Of a stretch of DNA of 53,527 nt, positions 7,425 through 17,777 are shown piece by piece. The position numbers were made by a program, and so were the translations under genes. The DNA comes from Bacteroidota bacterium (lineage in GTDB: Bacteria; Bacteroidota; Bacteroidia; Chitinophagales; Chitinophagaceae): contig JABDGS010000016.1 in the NCBI GenBank assembly GCA_013285915.1, forward strand, positions 1-53,527. The letters run 5' to 3'. Within the stretch, counting starts at the first letter, position 1, and each line of letters opens with the position of its first letter. The notes beneath the pieces are model-generated. The model made no database searches, was not told the DNA's origin, and worked only from the letters and a program-made list of their open reading frames with translations.

Positions 7425-8837
7425 ATGATTGCTGCGAAATGGAAAAATTTGTTACCTAAAATTTCAGGAGGGGACGCAAAAAGCATTCAGGAACAGGTTA
7501 GGAAGAGTAATACCAGGCGCGCCTTATATTTGGCTATCGGGGCAGTAGGGTGTAATATTTTCTTCCTGCTTCATTTTTATTTTAACGTAAATGCCGGTAC
7601 CCCAGTTGAAATTAAATGGCGAAAGTTAATATTGCTTTTGCATGCCGTTTTTATTTGCCTTCACTTAGTGCTGCTTTTTATAGCGCTGTATATAAAACGT
7701 ACACGCAATTTTTCCGGTAAACTGTCCCTGTTGCTGGTTACCACTTTTTTCATCACCCTGCCTTTATGGGGTGCCTCAGCGGTAATAATTGATCAATTGG
7801 TAACCTCATCCATTATTTCATTTTTTCTTACCTGTGCTGTTTGCGCTATGGGGTTGTTAATGCAGCCGTTATTCTCCATGCTATATTACCTGGCATCTTA
7901 CCTGGTATTTTATTTTGGCCTGGCGCTAACACAATCAAACCCTGATTTGCTTTTATCAAACCGCGTTAATGGCTTTGCGGGCATTGTTATATGCTGCGGT
8001 GTGTCAGTATTGTTATGGCGTATAAATATTATACGTTATATACAAAGCAACCTTATTGAAAAGCAGAAGAAGGATATACAGGATAACTACGAAAAATTGT
8101 TACAATCATCAGAAGAACTGGCAAAAGCCAACGCTGCAAAAGATAAATTTTTCTCTATTATCGCACATGACCTGCGCGGGCCTGTGAGCTCCATTCTAAG
8201 CCTTATTGAGTTTATAAATAGTAAAGCGTTTGGAGATGACCCTGAAAAACAAAACGAGTTGCTGCAATTGCTGCATAAAAGCATTGGTAACACGGCCAAG
8301 CTGCTTGAAAACCTGTTGGTCTGGTCCAGAAGCCAAACAAACCGCATATCATTTTCACCAGCTTTTTTGAACCTGCACAAACTGGTTGAAACCAATATAC
8401 AGGTATTAGATATTGTTGCAACAGAAAAGGATATTGCAGTACAGCTTGATATTGACAGTAATATTGAGGTATACGCCGATGCCGAAATGATTAATACCAT
8501 TTTACGCAACCTGCTTTCAAACGCTTTTAAATATACCAATAAGTTTGGCGAGGTTACTGTAACAGGTAAAATAGCAGGCAATAAAAACGGTGGCAAAAGC
8601 GTACAGGTTACCATACAGGATAATGGCATGGGTATGCAGCCGGCAGTACTTGAAAGCCTTTTTAGGATTGATACCAAAATACTGACCGAAGGCACAAAAA
8701 AAGAAACCGGCACAGGGCTGGGCCTTATACTTTGCAAGGAGTTTATTGAAAAGCATAATGGCTCGCTTTGGGCCACCAGCAAACCTGGTGCAGGCAGCCG
8801 TTTTACATTTGAACTGCCTCTGCCGGGAGGGAAATAG
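7425..8837 (+). CDS. Membrane-bound sensor histidine kinase
   Basis: 470 residues. About six hydrophobic segments span residues 33-200 (for example ALYLAIGAVGCNIFFLL, LVLLFIALYI, LASYLVFYFGLAL). A coiled linker (208-240) leads to the dimerisation and phosphoacceptor domain with His248 in FFSIIAHDLRGP. The ATPase domain shows the N box (LRNLLSNAFKYT), G1 (DNGMGM) and G2 (GTGLGLILCKEF). There is no PAS, HAMP or receiver domain. No response regulator gene is adjacent, so it is an orphan kinase and the signal is unknown. The sensor region is of the multi-pass type common in Bacteroidota. Confidence 0.9.
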   Translation: MIAAKWKNLLPKISGGDAKSIQEQVRKSNTRRALYLAIGAVGCNIFFLLHFYFNVNAGTPVEIKWRKLILLLHAVFICLHLVLLFIALYIKRTRNFSGKLSLLLVTTFFITLPLWGASAVIIDQLVTSSIISFFLTCAVCAMGLLMQPLFSMLYYLASYLVFYFGLALTQSNPDLLLSNRVNGFAGIVICCGVSVLLWRINIIRYIQSNLIEKQKKDIQDNYEKLLQSSEELAKANAAKDKFFSIIAHDLRGPVSSILSLIEFINSKAFGDDPEKQNELLQLLHKSIGNTAKLLENLLVWSRSQTNRISFSPAFLNLHKLVETNIQVLDIVATEKDIAVQLDIDSNIEVYADAEMINTILRNLLSNAFKYTNKFGEVTVTGKIAGNKNGGKSVQVTIQDNGMGMQPAVLESLFRIDTKILTEGTKKETGTGLGLILCKEFIEKHNGSLWATSKPGAGSRFTFELPLPGGK

Positions 8838-9036
8838 CAGCAGTAAGCTATAAGCTGTAAGCGGAAAAGCAGTACCTGCTGCAGGCTTTCAGAATAACTT
8901 TTCACCCCCGGAACTTCGAAACCATTGATTGACCCATGAGTTTTCCCGCTTCACTTCTGCCTTTCACTTTTCACGATTGACGTTTCCCGATTGCCGTTTA
9001 GATTTCTTTTCCGTACTTTCATTTCAAAATCTCTGC

Positions 9037-11505
9037 ATGAGAATATTTTTTTGCATTTTATATGCAGCTATAACCATTGTATTAATAGTAACACTTGATA
9101 TGCCCTTGCCAAAGGGCGGTGGCAAAACACCACGGATGGGCTATTTCCTGTCACCGCAAAAGGGGTTTTGGCAAAATGCCGAAGCAACGGGCAGCAAGTT
9201 TGATGGCAATATAAAAATACCGGGCCTGCAGGGTAAAACCGAAGTATATTTTGATGACAGGCTGGTGCCGCACGTATATGCCGACAATGACAATGATGCC
9301 TATTTTGTTCAGGGTTACCTGCATGCAAAGTTTCGCCTGTGGCAAATGGAGTTTCAGACCTATGCGGCAGGCGGCAGGCTTAGTGAAATAATGGGGGATA
9401 GCTCAAATGGAAGCAATTTTTTGAAAATAGATATTTTTTTCAGGCGGCTCGGCATGGTATACGGCGCCGAAAATTCATTAAAAGCCATGGAGGCAGACCC
9501 AGTTACAAAACAAGCGCTTGATGCGTATACTTCAGGTGTAAATGAATACATTAATTCCCTTGACGAAACGAATTACCCGCTTGAATATAAGCTGTTGAAC
9601 TATAAACCGGAGCCATGGACAAACCTTAAAAGTGCATTGTTTTTAAAATATATGAGTTATGACCTCACCGGGGCTGATAACGACATTGAAATGACAAATG
9701 CAAAAGCCATTTTTTCAAAAGCGCAGTTTGAAAAACTTTTCCCTTATGGTAACGATTCGGTGCAAAATATAATTCCTAAAGGAACGCCTTTTGCAAAACG
9801 CGGTGTAACCCTAAAAATTCCTGAAACGGCCGATTCACTTTACTTTAATTATAAAGAGACTATTAAAGTACCCGCCAACCCTGTAAAACCGGATAGAGGC
9901 AATGGCAGTAACAATTGGGCGGTTGATGGTACAAAAACAAAAAGCGGCAGGCCCATCCTGTGCAGCGATCCGCATCTTGGCCTTAATCTTCCATCACTTT
10001 GGTACGAAATGCAAATTTCAACACCATCATATAACGTTTACGGCGTAAGTTTCCCAGGATCACCGGCAATAATCATAGGCTTTAACGACGATTGCGCGTG
10101 GGGGGTTACCAATGCCGGGCGTGATGTAAAAGATTATTACTCGGTAACCTTCCAGGATAGCAGTCAAACCCACTACCTGTTTAATTATGAATGGAAGAAG
10201 GCTGAAAAAAGGCTGGAGGTGATAAAAATAAAGGGAAAGCCAGAGCATGTGGAAGAAATACCAATGACTCTCTGGGGGCCTGTTATGTACGATAAAAATT
10301 ACAATGGCAATAACAGGGTTGCCGATGGCAAAGCTTATGCCTTGCGCTGGACAGCACACGACCCCAGCAACGAACTGCGCACATTTATAATGCTTGACAG
10401 GGCCAAAAATCTTGATGATTATAAAAACGCCATTTCAACCTTTAAAAATCCGGGCCAAAATTTTGTATTTGCGTCAAAAAGCGGGGATATAGCCATAAAA
10501 GAACAGGGTAATTTTCCTGCCAAATGGCGCAGGCAGGGTGATTTTGTTATGCCTGGCAAAGACAGTAGTTATGCCATGCAAAATATACCCGACAGTGAGA
10601 ATATTGTATTGCATAACCCTTCAAGGGGTTTTGTAAGCAGCGCAAACCAATATGCTTACGATACCAGCTACCCGTACTATATGGGCGGCACCGATTATGA
10701 ATACTTCAGGCCCAATATTATTAACCGCAACTTGGCTGCTATGAAGGGTATAACGGCAGAAGATATGCAGCATTTGCAAACCGATAACTATAACCTGCTG
10801 GCAGAAATGGCAAGGCCTCCATTGCTAAAGTATATCAACACATCTGCCTTAAGCGATTCAGAAAAGAGATACCTGGATATTTTTACCTCGTGGAATTTAA
10901 GGAACGATGCAACCGAGCAGGGGCCAACCATATTTACATCGTTATGGGATAATGTTATGTATGGTGTATATAACGATGAGTTTTCTAAAACCGATTTACG
11001 CTTACCCCCGATCGACGATGAAACATTGGTACGTGCTTTAAGAAAGGACAGTTTATATGAGTTTGCTGATGATATAACAACACCCCAAAAAGAAACCTTC
11101 CGCGATATTATTACACTTGCATTTAAAAAAACAGTTCCGGACATGGTAAGGGCAGAAAAAGACAGTGCATTGGTTTGGGGCAGGTTTAAAAATAGCGGTA
11201 TAAGACACCTGTTGCGCATACCAGCGTTAAGCAGGCTTCATTTGCTTTCGGGCGGCGGCGACCATATAATAAACGCCTACACGCAATACCATGGCCCAAG
11301 CTGGCGAATGGTCGTGCAATTAACTGACGAAACTGAGGCGTATGGGCTTTACCCGGGCGGCCAAAGCGGTAACCCTGGCAGTGAGTATTATGATACTTTT
11401 ATTAATAAGTGGTTGAAGGGCGAATACTACCCGATACATATTTTTAAGAAAGAAGACATGCAAAAACAACAAAACCTGTTGGGTACCATAACCTTTTCAA
11501 AATAA
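9037..11505 (+). CDS. Penicillin acylase family Ntn-hydrolase
   Basis: The start chosen is the ATG at 9037 (822 residues), because the upstream frame begins with TTG and reads through low-complexity repeat words. A single N-terminal hydrophobic segment (IFFCILYAAITIVLIVTL) exports or anchors the protein. The alpha subunit part carries the classic VYFDDRLVPHVYADND...YFVQGYLHA. Autocatalytic cleavage is predicted before Ser291 in GSNNWAV, followed by the beta-subunit motif LCSDPHLGLNLPS. Length and layout match acylases and quorum-signal amidases of this family; the true amide substrate is not predictable. A small membrane protein gene follows after 12 bases. Confidence 0.92.
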   Translation: MRIFFCILYAAITIVLIVTLDMPLPKGGGKTPRMGYFLSPQKGFWQNAEATGSKFDGNIKIPGLQGKTEVYFDDRLVPHVYADNDNDAYFVQGYLHAKFRLWQMEFQTYAAGGRLSEIMGDSSNGSNFLKIDIFFRRLGMVYGAENSLKAMEADPVTKQALDAYTSGVNEYINSLDETNYPLEYKLLNYKPEPWTNLKSALFLKYMSYDLTGADNDIEMTNAKAIFSKAQFEKLFPYGNDSVQNIIPKGTPFAKRGVTLKIPETADSLYFNYKETIKVPANPVKPDRGNGSNNWAVDGTKTKSGRPILCSDPHLGLNLPSLWYEMQISTPSYNVYGVSFPGSPAIIIGFNDDCAWGVTNAGRDVKDYYSVTFQDSSQTHYLFNYEWKKAEKRLEVIKIKGKPEHVEEIPMTLWGPVMYDKNYNGNNRVADGKAYALRWTAHDPSNELRTFIMLDRAKNLDDYKNAISTFKNPGQNFVFASKSGDIAIKEQGNFPAKWRRQGDFVMPGKDSSYAMQNIPDSENIVLHNPSRGFVSSANQYAYDTSYPYYMGGTDYEYFRPNIINRNLAAMKGITAEDMQHLQTDNYNLLAEMARPPLLKYINTSALSDSEKRYLDIFTSWNLRNDATEQGPTIFTSLWDNVMYGVYNDEFSKTDLRLPPIDDETLVRALRKDSLYEFADDITTPQKETFRDIITLAFKKTVPDMVRAEKDSALVWGRFKNSGIRHLLRIPALSRLHLLSGGGDHIINAYTQYHGPSWRMVVQLTDETEAYGLYPGGQSGNPGSEYYDTFINKWLKGEYYPIHIFKKEDMQKQQNLLGTITFSK

Positions 11506-11517
11506 AAAAAACGGTAA

Positions 11518-11856
11518 ATGAAATTTGTTATTTCAATATTGTTAACGGCTGCATTGGGTTTCGCAATTTGCCTGTACCTGCCCTGGTGGAGCTTTGCAGT
11601 AACATCAGCTATTGTAGCACTGGCAGTACACCAAAAAGCATGGAAAGCATTTGTTGCCGGTTTTACAGGTATGTTTTTGTTATGGGGCTTTCTTGCTTTT
11701 TTTATTGATGTTAATAATAACCACATTTTACTGCAAAAAATATCGGGGCTGCTTGGCTTGGGGGCATCAGTAATAATAATTGTAACCGCTTTTATTGGGG
11801 GAATTATATCCGGCGTAGCAGCATTAACAGGCAGTTATGCCAGGAAACTGCATTAG
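11518..11856 (+). CDS. Small integral membrane protein, 112 residues
   Basis: Not recognised by name. Hydropathy suggests four membrane segments (FVISILLTAALGFAICLYL, AVTSAIVALAV, FVAGFTGMFLLWGFLAFF, GASVIIIVTAFIGGIISG) with a basic C-terminus. It starts 12 bases after the acylase stop on the same strand, so it is probably co-transcribed with it. It ends 8 bases before the stop of the convergent gene. Confidence 0.7.
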   Translation: MKFVISILLTAALGFAICLYLPWWSFAVTSAIVALAVHQKAWKAFVAGFTGMFLLWGFLAFFIDVNNNHILLQKISGLLGLGASVIIIVTAFIGGIISGVAALTGSYARKLH

Positions 11857-11864
11857 CGCAATTA

Positions 11865-12254
11865 TCACGCGTAAATAGTGCTTTCTTCTTTAATCAGGGT
11901 TTCAAGGCGGCGCAGCAATTTGTCTACACTTTGGGTTTCTATTCGCGATACAAAATAACCTTCCATAATTTTATCGGTCCATATAAAATATGTAAGGCAT
12001 TTTAAAATGGCCGGTAGCGATGCCTGGTTTATCCATTCATCAATACTGTCAAACTCCATAAGTTCCTGTTGAATTATGTTATAATCTGTATCGGCAAAAT
12101 TGTGTTCACAAAAAATATCAATAAACCCCTGCACGAGGTCTTTTTTATTTTTCATTTGGGGTGGCGCAATTATACCGTTATAATAAAACTTCTTCCTGTA
12201 AGCAGCAAGCTGTTTTAGGGCATTGATTTGATATGATGACAGGGTATTAAGCAC
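11865..12254 (-). CDS. Hypothetical protein, 129 residues
   Basis: Not recognised. It is a soluble, helical protein with many aromatic residues (FYYNGIIAPPQM, CLTYFIWTDKIMEGYF) and the C-terminal helix DKLLRRLETLIKEE. The first codon of the open frame is GTG at 12254; no earlier in-frame ATG is visible. It converges on the acylase-linked membrane gene, and its upstream side faces the trhO promoter region. Confidence 0.6.
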   Translation of the reverse strand: MLNTLSSYQINALKQLAAYRKKFYYNGIIAPPQMKNKKDLVQGFIDIFCEHNFADTDYNIIQQELMEFDSIDEWINQASLPAILKCLTYFIWTDKIMEGYFVSRIETQSVDKLLRRLETLIKEESTIYA

Positions 12255-12371
12255 GTTATAATTGTGTATTAAAAAGCGAAAATAACGCGCGGAGAAGATT
12301 TAAATTAAAAGATGCAATTTTTTATAGCATTTTTAAGATGCTTATTAAAATGCAGTTAAATTCATAATATG

Positions 12372-12379
12372 TATTTTTG
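12372..12379 (+). promoter_or_regulatory. Bacteroidota -7 element, trhO
   Basis: TATTTTTG matches TAnnTTTG about 100 bases before the trhO start. The -33 side is weak. Confidence 0.35.
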
Positions 12380-12479
12380 CAACGATATTTTGCCCAACAT
12401 GCAATTGGGTCCATATTTTTTAATGGAATATTGGCAGCATTTCTTTGATGTTTGCTGATGTCTGAAATAAAGTTTTACT

Positions 12480-13529
12480 ATGCCAGTTTTACACAACCGC
12501 ATTTCTAATGAGGAGTTAAAGGAGCGTTTACTGCAGGAGGCTGAACCTCGTACTACCATTAGTTTTTACCAGTATTTCCCCATTCAAAACCCGCAGGAAT
12601 TCAGAGATTACCTGTATAAAAACCTGGTTGCCCTAAAAGTTTATGGCCGCATTTATGTGGCTAATGAAGGTATTAACGCACAGGTAAGCGTACCAACTGC
12701 AAACTTTGACGCGTTTAAAACTTTTTTGTATTGTATTGATGTACTAAATGGCCTGCGCTTAAATGTTGCTGTTGATGATGATGGTAAATCTTTTTGGGTG
12801 TTAAAAGTAAAGATAAGGGACAAGATAGTTGCCGATGGAATTACCGACCCATCATTCAGTATGGAAAATAAAGGACGCTATGTTGATGCCGCGCAAATGA
12901 ACCATTTGATGAAGGACGAGAATACTATTATTGTTGATATGCGCAACCACTACGAGTACGAGGTGGGGCATTTTGAAAAAGCAGTTGAAGTACCCAGCGA
13001 TACTTTTCGCGACCAGTTGCCCATGGCTGTGGATATGCTTAAAGAGCAGAAGGATAAGAACATAATAATGTATTGCACCGGCGGCATACGCTGTGAGAAG
13101 GCAAGCGCTTACATGCTGCACAACGGCTTTAAAAATGTTTTTCACCTTGAAGGTGGTATAATAAACTATGCACAGCAGGCAAGGGAGCAAGGGCTTGAAA
13201 CAAAGTTTATGGGTAAAAATTTTGTGTTTGACGACAGGCTGGGCGAACGTATAACAGAAGATATAATAGCCCACTGTCATCAGTGCGGTAAGCCCTGCGA
13301 TACCCATACCAACTGCAAGAACAATGGCTGCCACCTGCTTTTTATACAGTGCGAAGATTGTGGCGCCAAATATGATGGTTGCTGCAGCACCGATTGTAAA
13401 GAAACAATACACATGCCTGTTGAAAGACAAAAAGAAATACGCAAAGGCATTGACAAAGGCCAGAACATATTTAACAAAAGCAAGGTAAGGCTACGGCCAA
13501 GGCTTGGGGAGAAGCAACCAGAAGATTAA
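12480..13529 (+). CDS. trhO: tRNA uridine(34) hydroxylase, rhodanese type (TrhO/YceA)
   Basis: 349 residues. The N-terminal acylphosphatase-like domain contains [17 protein letters not shown] (54-70), the rhodanese domain spans about 130-235 with Cys199 in [10 protein letters not shown], and a Cys-rich C-terminal region is likely metal-binding ([32 protein letters not shown]). Family members hydroxylate C5 of the wobble uridine in tRNA using oxygen. The order and length match the longer TrhO subgroup with the cysteine tail. The start is the ATG of MPVLHNR. Confidence 0.92.
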   Translation: MPVLHNRISNEELKERLLQEAEPRTTISFYQYFPIQNPQEFRDYLYKNLVALKVYGRIYVANEGINAQVSVPTANFDAFKTFLYCIDVLNGLRLNVAVDDDGKSFWVLKVKIRDKIVADGITDPSFSMENKGRYVDAAQMNHLMKDENTIIVDMRNHYEYEVGHFEKAVEVPSDTFRDQLPMAVDMLKEQKDKNIIMYCTGGIRCEKASAYMLHNGFKNVFHLEGGIINYAQQAREQGLETKFMGKNFVFDDRLGERITEDIIAHCHQCGKPCDTHTNCKNNGCHLLFIQCEDCGAKYDGCCSTDCKETIHMPVERQKEIRKGIDKGQNIFNKSKVRLRPRLGEKQPED

Positions 13530-13531
13530 TT

Positions 13532-13700
13532 ACAAGTTTAAAGTTTCCTGTTTGAAGTTTAAAGTTTTTGTTGAGGGTGCTAAACCTTGCTTTGTGCGCT
13601 TTGCGTTAAATACCTTTGGGTTCTTTGCAGGTTGTTTTTTTATTTTAACCGCGAAGGGCACGAAGTTGAAGAAACGCAAAGAGCTCAAAGTTTAAAGTAC
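13532..13700. repeat. Low-complexity intergenic repeat words
   Basis: Contains AAGTTTAAAGTTT twice, with another TTTAAAGT at 13688, and an AACCGCGAAGGGCACGAAG word. Both word types recur elsewhere: at 29816 and 35570 for the first, and 29737 for the second. No gene is supported here. Confidence 0.5.
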
Positions 13701-13769
13701 TCTAAAAAATCCTGCTCATCCTTTCCATCCCCTTCATCTGCGTCCTATCAAACAAAACACATCAATTCA

Positions 13770-14702
13770 TCACACCACCCCATTCTTCTTCAGCGATTGC
13801 AAAATGCGCTCATGGGTTTCATCATCACTCAATTGCTGCGGCACAAAGGGTGCACCAATTACCTGTTCGTATAGCTCAATATAGCGGTTGCTTATTGTTT
13901 GTACCCAGTCGGCATTCATTACTGGTACTGTCTGGCCCGTTTTGCCCATAAAATTGTTAGCAATAAGCCACTCACGTACAAACTCCTTGCTCAATTGCTT
14001 TTGCCTTTCACCACTGGCCTGTCTTTCTTCGTAACCATCAGCATAAAAATAGCGGCTTGAGTCTGGCGTGTGCACTTCATCCATTAAATATATCTCGTCA
14101 CCAAGTTTTCCAAACTCGTATTTTGTATCAACTAATATCAATCCCCGTTTCGCAGCAATTTCTTTCCCTCTTGCAAAAAGGGCAAGCGCATATTTTTCCA
14201 ATACAGCCCAGTCTTCTTCAGTAGCCAATCCTTTTGTTATTATTTCGTCTTTGCTAATATCTTCATCATGCCCCTCCTCGGCTTTGGTTGATGGGGTAAT
14301 AATAGGTGCTGGAAAAAAATCATTCTCCTTCATCCCGTCTGGCATAGTTACTCCGCACAATATTCTCTTTCCCGATGAATACGTGCGCCACGCATGCCCG
14401 GTTAAATTACCGCGTACCACCATTTCAATTTTAAAAGGCACACATTTTTTACCAATGGCAACATTTGGTGCGGGGGTATCAACAAGCCAGTTTGGGCAAA
14501 TATCTTTTGTAGCATCAAGCATATAGGCGGCTACCTGGTTTAATACCTGCCCCTTGTAAGGTATGGGCTCGGGCAGAATAACATCAAACGCAGAAATGCG
14601 GTTGCTTGCCACCATAACAAGCCATTTGTTGTTTACGGTATACACGTCTCTTACTTTTCCTTTGTAAAAAGCAGTTTGTTGAGGGAATTGAAAATTTGCC
14701 AT
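13770..14702 (-). CDS. purC: Phosphoribosylaminoimidazole-succinocarboxamide synthase
   Basis: 310 residues, the longer single-domain SAICAR synthetase. It ligates aspartate to CAIR using ATP in purine synthesis. Visible motifs are YKGKVRDVY (phosphate-loop region, 13-21), [33 protein letters not shown] and [12 protein letters not shown]. The C-terminal extension ([25 protein letters not shown]) is typical of the Bacteroidota and eukaryote-like form. It starts at the ATG of MANFQFPQ, divergent from the TonB receptor gene. No other pur gene is nearby. Confidence 0.96.
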   Translation of the reverse strand: MANFQFPQQTAFYKGKVRDVYTVNNKWLVMVASNRISAFDVILPEPIPYKGQVLNQVAAYMLDATKDICPNWLVDTPAPNVAIGKKCVPFKIEMVVRGNLTGHAWRTYSSGKRILCGVTMPDGMKENDFFPAPIITPSTKAEEGHDEDISKDEIITKGLATEEDWAVLEKYALALFARGKEIAAKRGLILVDTKYEFGKLGDEIYLMDEVHTPDSSRYFYADGYEERQASGERQKQLSKEFVREWLIANNFMGKTGQTVPVMNADWVQTISNRYIELYEQVIGAPFVPQQLSDDETHERILQSLKKNGVV

Positions 14703-14847
14703 GCCCCAAAAATACTTTTTATAACTAAATGCTGAACTTTATATAACATAAACCTTAAAAGAAGATAAAACTGTAAATTATACGCAATAATATTTTATAG
14801 TATATATAACAATCGGTATTTTGCTCATTATTAAAACTTACTGCCAA

Positions 14848-17706
14848 ATGAAAAATAAAATATCCTGTGTTTTATCCGCCCTGTTATTGTCAGTAACGGT
14901 ATTCGCACAAACTTCCATTACTATTACGGGCCACATTAAAAACAGCAAAGGGGGCGAGAATTTACCAGCAGTTTCTATTACCATCAAGGGAGGCGGTTCA
15001 TCAACGTTTACTGATGAGAACGGTAATTTCAGATTGGTAACTAATGCAAAACCGCCATTTACTATTATTGTAAGTTCTGTTGGGTTTGCTGATAAAGAAT
15101 ACCAGGTTAGTTCTGCAACTGATAAAATTGACCTGGCCATTGATCCGGCTTACGTGTTGGGGCAGGACATTGTTGTAGCTGCATCAAGGGTACCTGAAAG
15201 AATTCTTGAATCGCCTGTTTCTATCGAAAGAGTAAGCAGTGCTACTATCAGGCAATCGCCCGCCACATCCTACTACGACATTCTTGGTAACTTAAAAGGG
15301 GTTGATATCACAACATCAAGCCTTACATTTAAAACACCAAGCACCCGTGGTTTTAACTTTAGTGGTAACGCCCGCTTTAACCAGTTGGTTGATGGTATGG
15401 ATAACCAGGCGCCCGGCCTTAACTTTTCTGTTGGGGCGGTAATTGGTCTTACAGAACTTGATGTAGACAACATGGAGTTGCTCAGCGGTGCATCATCTGC
15501 CTTGTATGGCTCAGGTGGCATGAATGGTACTTTGCTTATAAACAGTAAAGACCCTTTTAAATACCAGGGCCTAAGCTTCCAGGTAAAAGAAGGTATGATG
15601 AACGTAAATAACCCCGGCAGAAACTCATCAGTATATAACGATTATACGCTGCGTTGGGCTCAAAAAATAGGTGACCGGTTTGCCTACAAAATATCAGGTC
15701 AATACATACAGGGTGACGATTGGGTAGCTTATAATTATAACGATTATGACGTTAACTCAGGCCGCCAAATTGCCGGTACAAGGGAGAGCGATCCAAATTA
15801 TAATGGGGTGAATGTATACGGTGATGAAACTACTGCGAACATGCAAAGTGTAGCCAATTCAGTACAAACCCAAACGAGGGCAGGTATTTTAGCTGCTACC
15901 GGCGGCCAGCTTGATATTGTTGCCGCCATGAATGCCAGCTTACCCGCCAATGCCACACCACAGCAGATAGCAGGCTTTATCGGTTCGCTGCCTGCACCAT
16001 TGCAGGGTGCGGTAACCAACCTGGTGCCGTTTTACTTTGGGCTTCGTGATAATATAATTCCCAACCAAAATGTTTCAAGAACAGGGTATAAAGAATCTGA
16101 TATAATCGACCCCAAAACAAAAAATGTAAGAATATCAGGAAGCCTTGTTTATAAAATAACAGACGACCTTACTGCTACTGTAATGGGCTATTATGGCACA
16201 GGCAACACCGTATACACCGGCGCAGACAGGTTTGCGCTTAAAAACCTGATGATGGGTCAGTATAAAGCTGAGCTTCGTTCTAAAAACTGGTTTTTAAGAG
16301 GGTATACAACGCAGGAAAATTCAGGAGATGCTTATGATGCTACGGTAAACACACAATTGTTTAATGAAGCATGGAAGGCCAGCACATCATGGTACCCGCA
16401 ATTTATTGGCGCATTTGTACAGGCAAGAGAACAGGGTGCAGATAACACCACAGCATTTAACGCAGCAAGGTCTTACGCCGACCAGGGGCGGCCAGCCGCA
16501 GGCAGTGACGCTTTTAAGCAGTTGTTTAACACGGTGGCACAAAAAGCCATACCACTCGGCGGCCATTTTCTTGACCGTTCAAACCTTTACGTAATTGAAG
16601 GGCAATATAATTTCTCCGATGCGTTAAAAATAAAAGATGCCGGTTGGGACCTATTGGCCGGTGCAAACTGGAAGCAATATGTACTTAACAGCCACGGCAC
16701 TTTATTTATTGATACTGCCGGTGCTATAAAAACCAACGAGGTTGGTGCGTATGCCCAGCTATCAAAAAAACTGTTTAAAGATGTGCTTAAGCTTACCGCA
16801 TCTGGGCGCTTTGATAAACACGATAATTTTAAAGGCAGGTTTACACCAAGGGTATCTGCAGTTATTAAAGTTGCTGAAGATCAGAACATACGTGTATCTT
16901 ACCAAACGGCGTACAGGTTTCCTACAAATCAAAACCAATATATTAATCTTACTACAGGCTCGGGCCTGTTAATAGGCGGCTTACCTGCTTTAAGGCAACT
17001 TCATCATTTTGATACTGACCCTGTTTATACGCTGGCAAGCTTTCAACAATTTGCTGCCACGGGCGACCCAACAAAATTAGTGGTACAGCAATTTGGCGAA
17101 TACAAGCCTGAATCTTCTTCTTCATTTGAGGTGGGATATAAAGCTTTGTTTGCTAAAAAGGTACTGTTTGATGTGTACACTTATTATGGCGAGTATAAAA
17201 ACTTTCTTGGCAGGATTACTACCATACAAGATCCTACCACTAAGCCAACGCCTATTTCAATTGCTGTAAACAGTGATAGCAAAGTAAATACCTGGGGCTG
17301 GGGCTTATCACTTGACTACCTGCTGAAGAATAATTTCTTCATCAACTGGAATTTTTATTCAGACGATATAAGCAACGTGCCTGCTAATTTTGATGCACAG
17401 TTTAATACGCCAAAGTACCGCACCAATATTGGTTTTGGTAATTCAGGATTTGGACCGAAAAAACAGTTAGGCTTTAATATTATATACAGGTGGCAGGATG
17501 CGTTTTATTTTAACGGCGACTTTGTATCTGGGCCTGTTGATGCATACAGCACGCTTGATGCACAAATAAGCTACAAGCTTACCAAACAAAAATTACTGTT
17601 TAAGCTTGGCGCTACCAACCTGCTTAACCATTACTATGTAAATGCGGCAGGCAACCCAATGATAGGCGGGTTATACTACCTTAGCATTGGCTACAACGTT
17701 TTTTAA
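14848..17706 (+). CDS. TonB-dependent outer-membrane receptor
   Basis: Start at the ATG of MKNKISC (952 residues); the open frame begins nine codons earlier at a TTG. The signal peptide is MKNKISCVLSALLLSVTVFA. A carboxypeptidase-regulatory-like domain follows (about 22-105, ITGHIKN...LPAVSITIKG, FTDENGNF), then a plug domain (about 120-235, VVAASRVPERILESPVSIE, STRGFNF, LSGASSALYGSGGMNG). The 22-strand barrel ends in an aromatic YYLSIGYNVF signature. It imports an unknown ligand across the outer membrane with TonB energy. No SusD partner is adjacent, so it is not a polysaccharide utilisation pair. A strong terminator follows. Confidence 0.93.
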   Translation: MKNKISCVLSALLLSVTVFAQTSITITGHIKNSKGGENLPAVSITIKGGGSSTFTDENGNFRLVTNAKPPFTIIVSSVGFADKEYQVSSATDKIDLAIDPAYVLGQDIVVAASRVPERILESPVSIERVSSATIRQSPATSYYDILGNLKGVDITTSSLTFKTPSTRGFNFSGNARFNQLVDGMDNQAPGLNFSVGAVIGLTELDVDNMELLSGASSALYGSGGMNGTLLINSKDPFKYQGLSFQVKEGMMNVNNPGRNSSVYNDYTLRWAQKIGDRFAYKISGQYIQGDDWVAYNYNDYDVNSGRQIAGTRESDPNYNGVNVYGDETTANMQSVANSVQTQTRAGILAATGGQLDIVAAMNASLPANATPQQIAGFIGSLPAPLQGAVTNLVPFYFGLRDNIIPNQNVSRTGYKESDIIDPKTKNVRISGSLVYKITDDLTATVMGYYGTGNTVYTGADRFALKNLMMGQYKAELRSKNWFLRGYTTQENSGDAYDATVNTQLFNEAWKASTSWYPQFIGAFVQAREQGADNTTAFNAARSYADQGRPAAGSDAFKQLFNTVAQKAIPLGGHFLDRSNLYVIEGQYNFSDALKIKDAGWDLLAGANWKQYVLNSHGTLFIDTAGAIKTNEVGAYAQLSKKLFKDVLKLTASGRFDKHDNFKGRFTPRVSAVIKVAEDQNIRVSYQTAYRFPTNQNQYINLTTGSGLLIGGLPALRQLHHFDTDPVYTLASFQQFAATGDPTKLVVQQFGEYKPESSSSFEVGYKALFAKKVLFDVYTYYGEYKNFLGRITTIQDPTTKPTPISIAVNSDSKVNTWGWGLSLDYLLKNNFFINWNFYSDDISNVPANFDAQFNTPKYRTNIGFGNSGFGPKKQLGFNIIYRWQDAFYFNGDFVSGPVDAYSTLDAQISYKLTKQKLLFKLGATNLLNHYYVNAAGNPMIGGLYYLSIGYNVF

Positions 17707-17727
17707 CATGACAAGGATATGCAAGCA

Positions 17728-17762
17728 AAAACCCTCGGCCACGGCAGAGGGTTTTATTTTTT
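17728..17762 (+). terminator. Intrinsic terminator of the TonB receptor gene
   Basis: AAAACCCTC (17728-17736) pairs perfectly with GAGGGTTTT (17747-17755). The loop is ten bases, followed by ATTTTTT. Confidence 0.75.
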
Positions 17763-17777
17763 AAGCAATTAAGCCTG

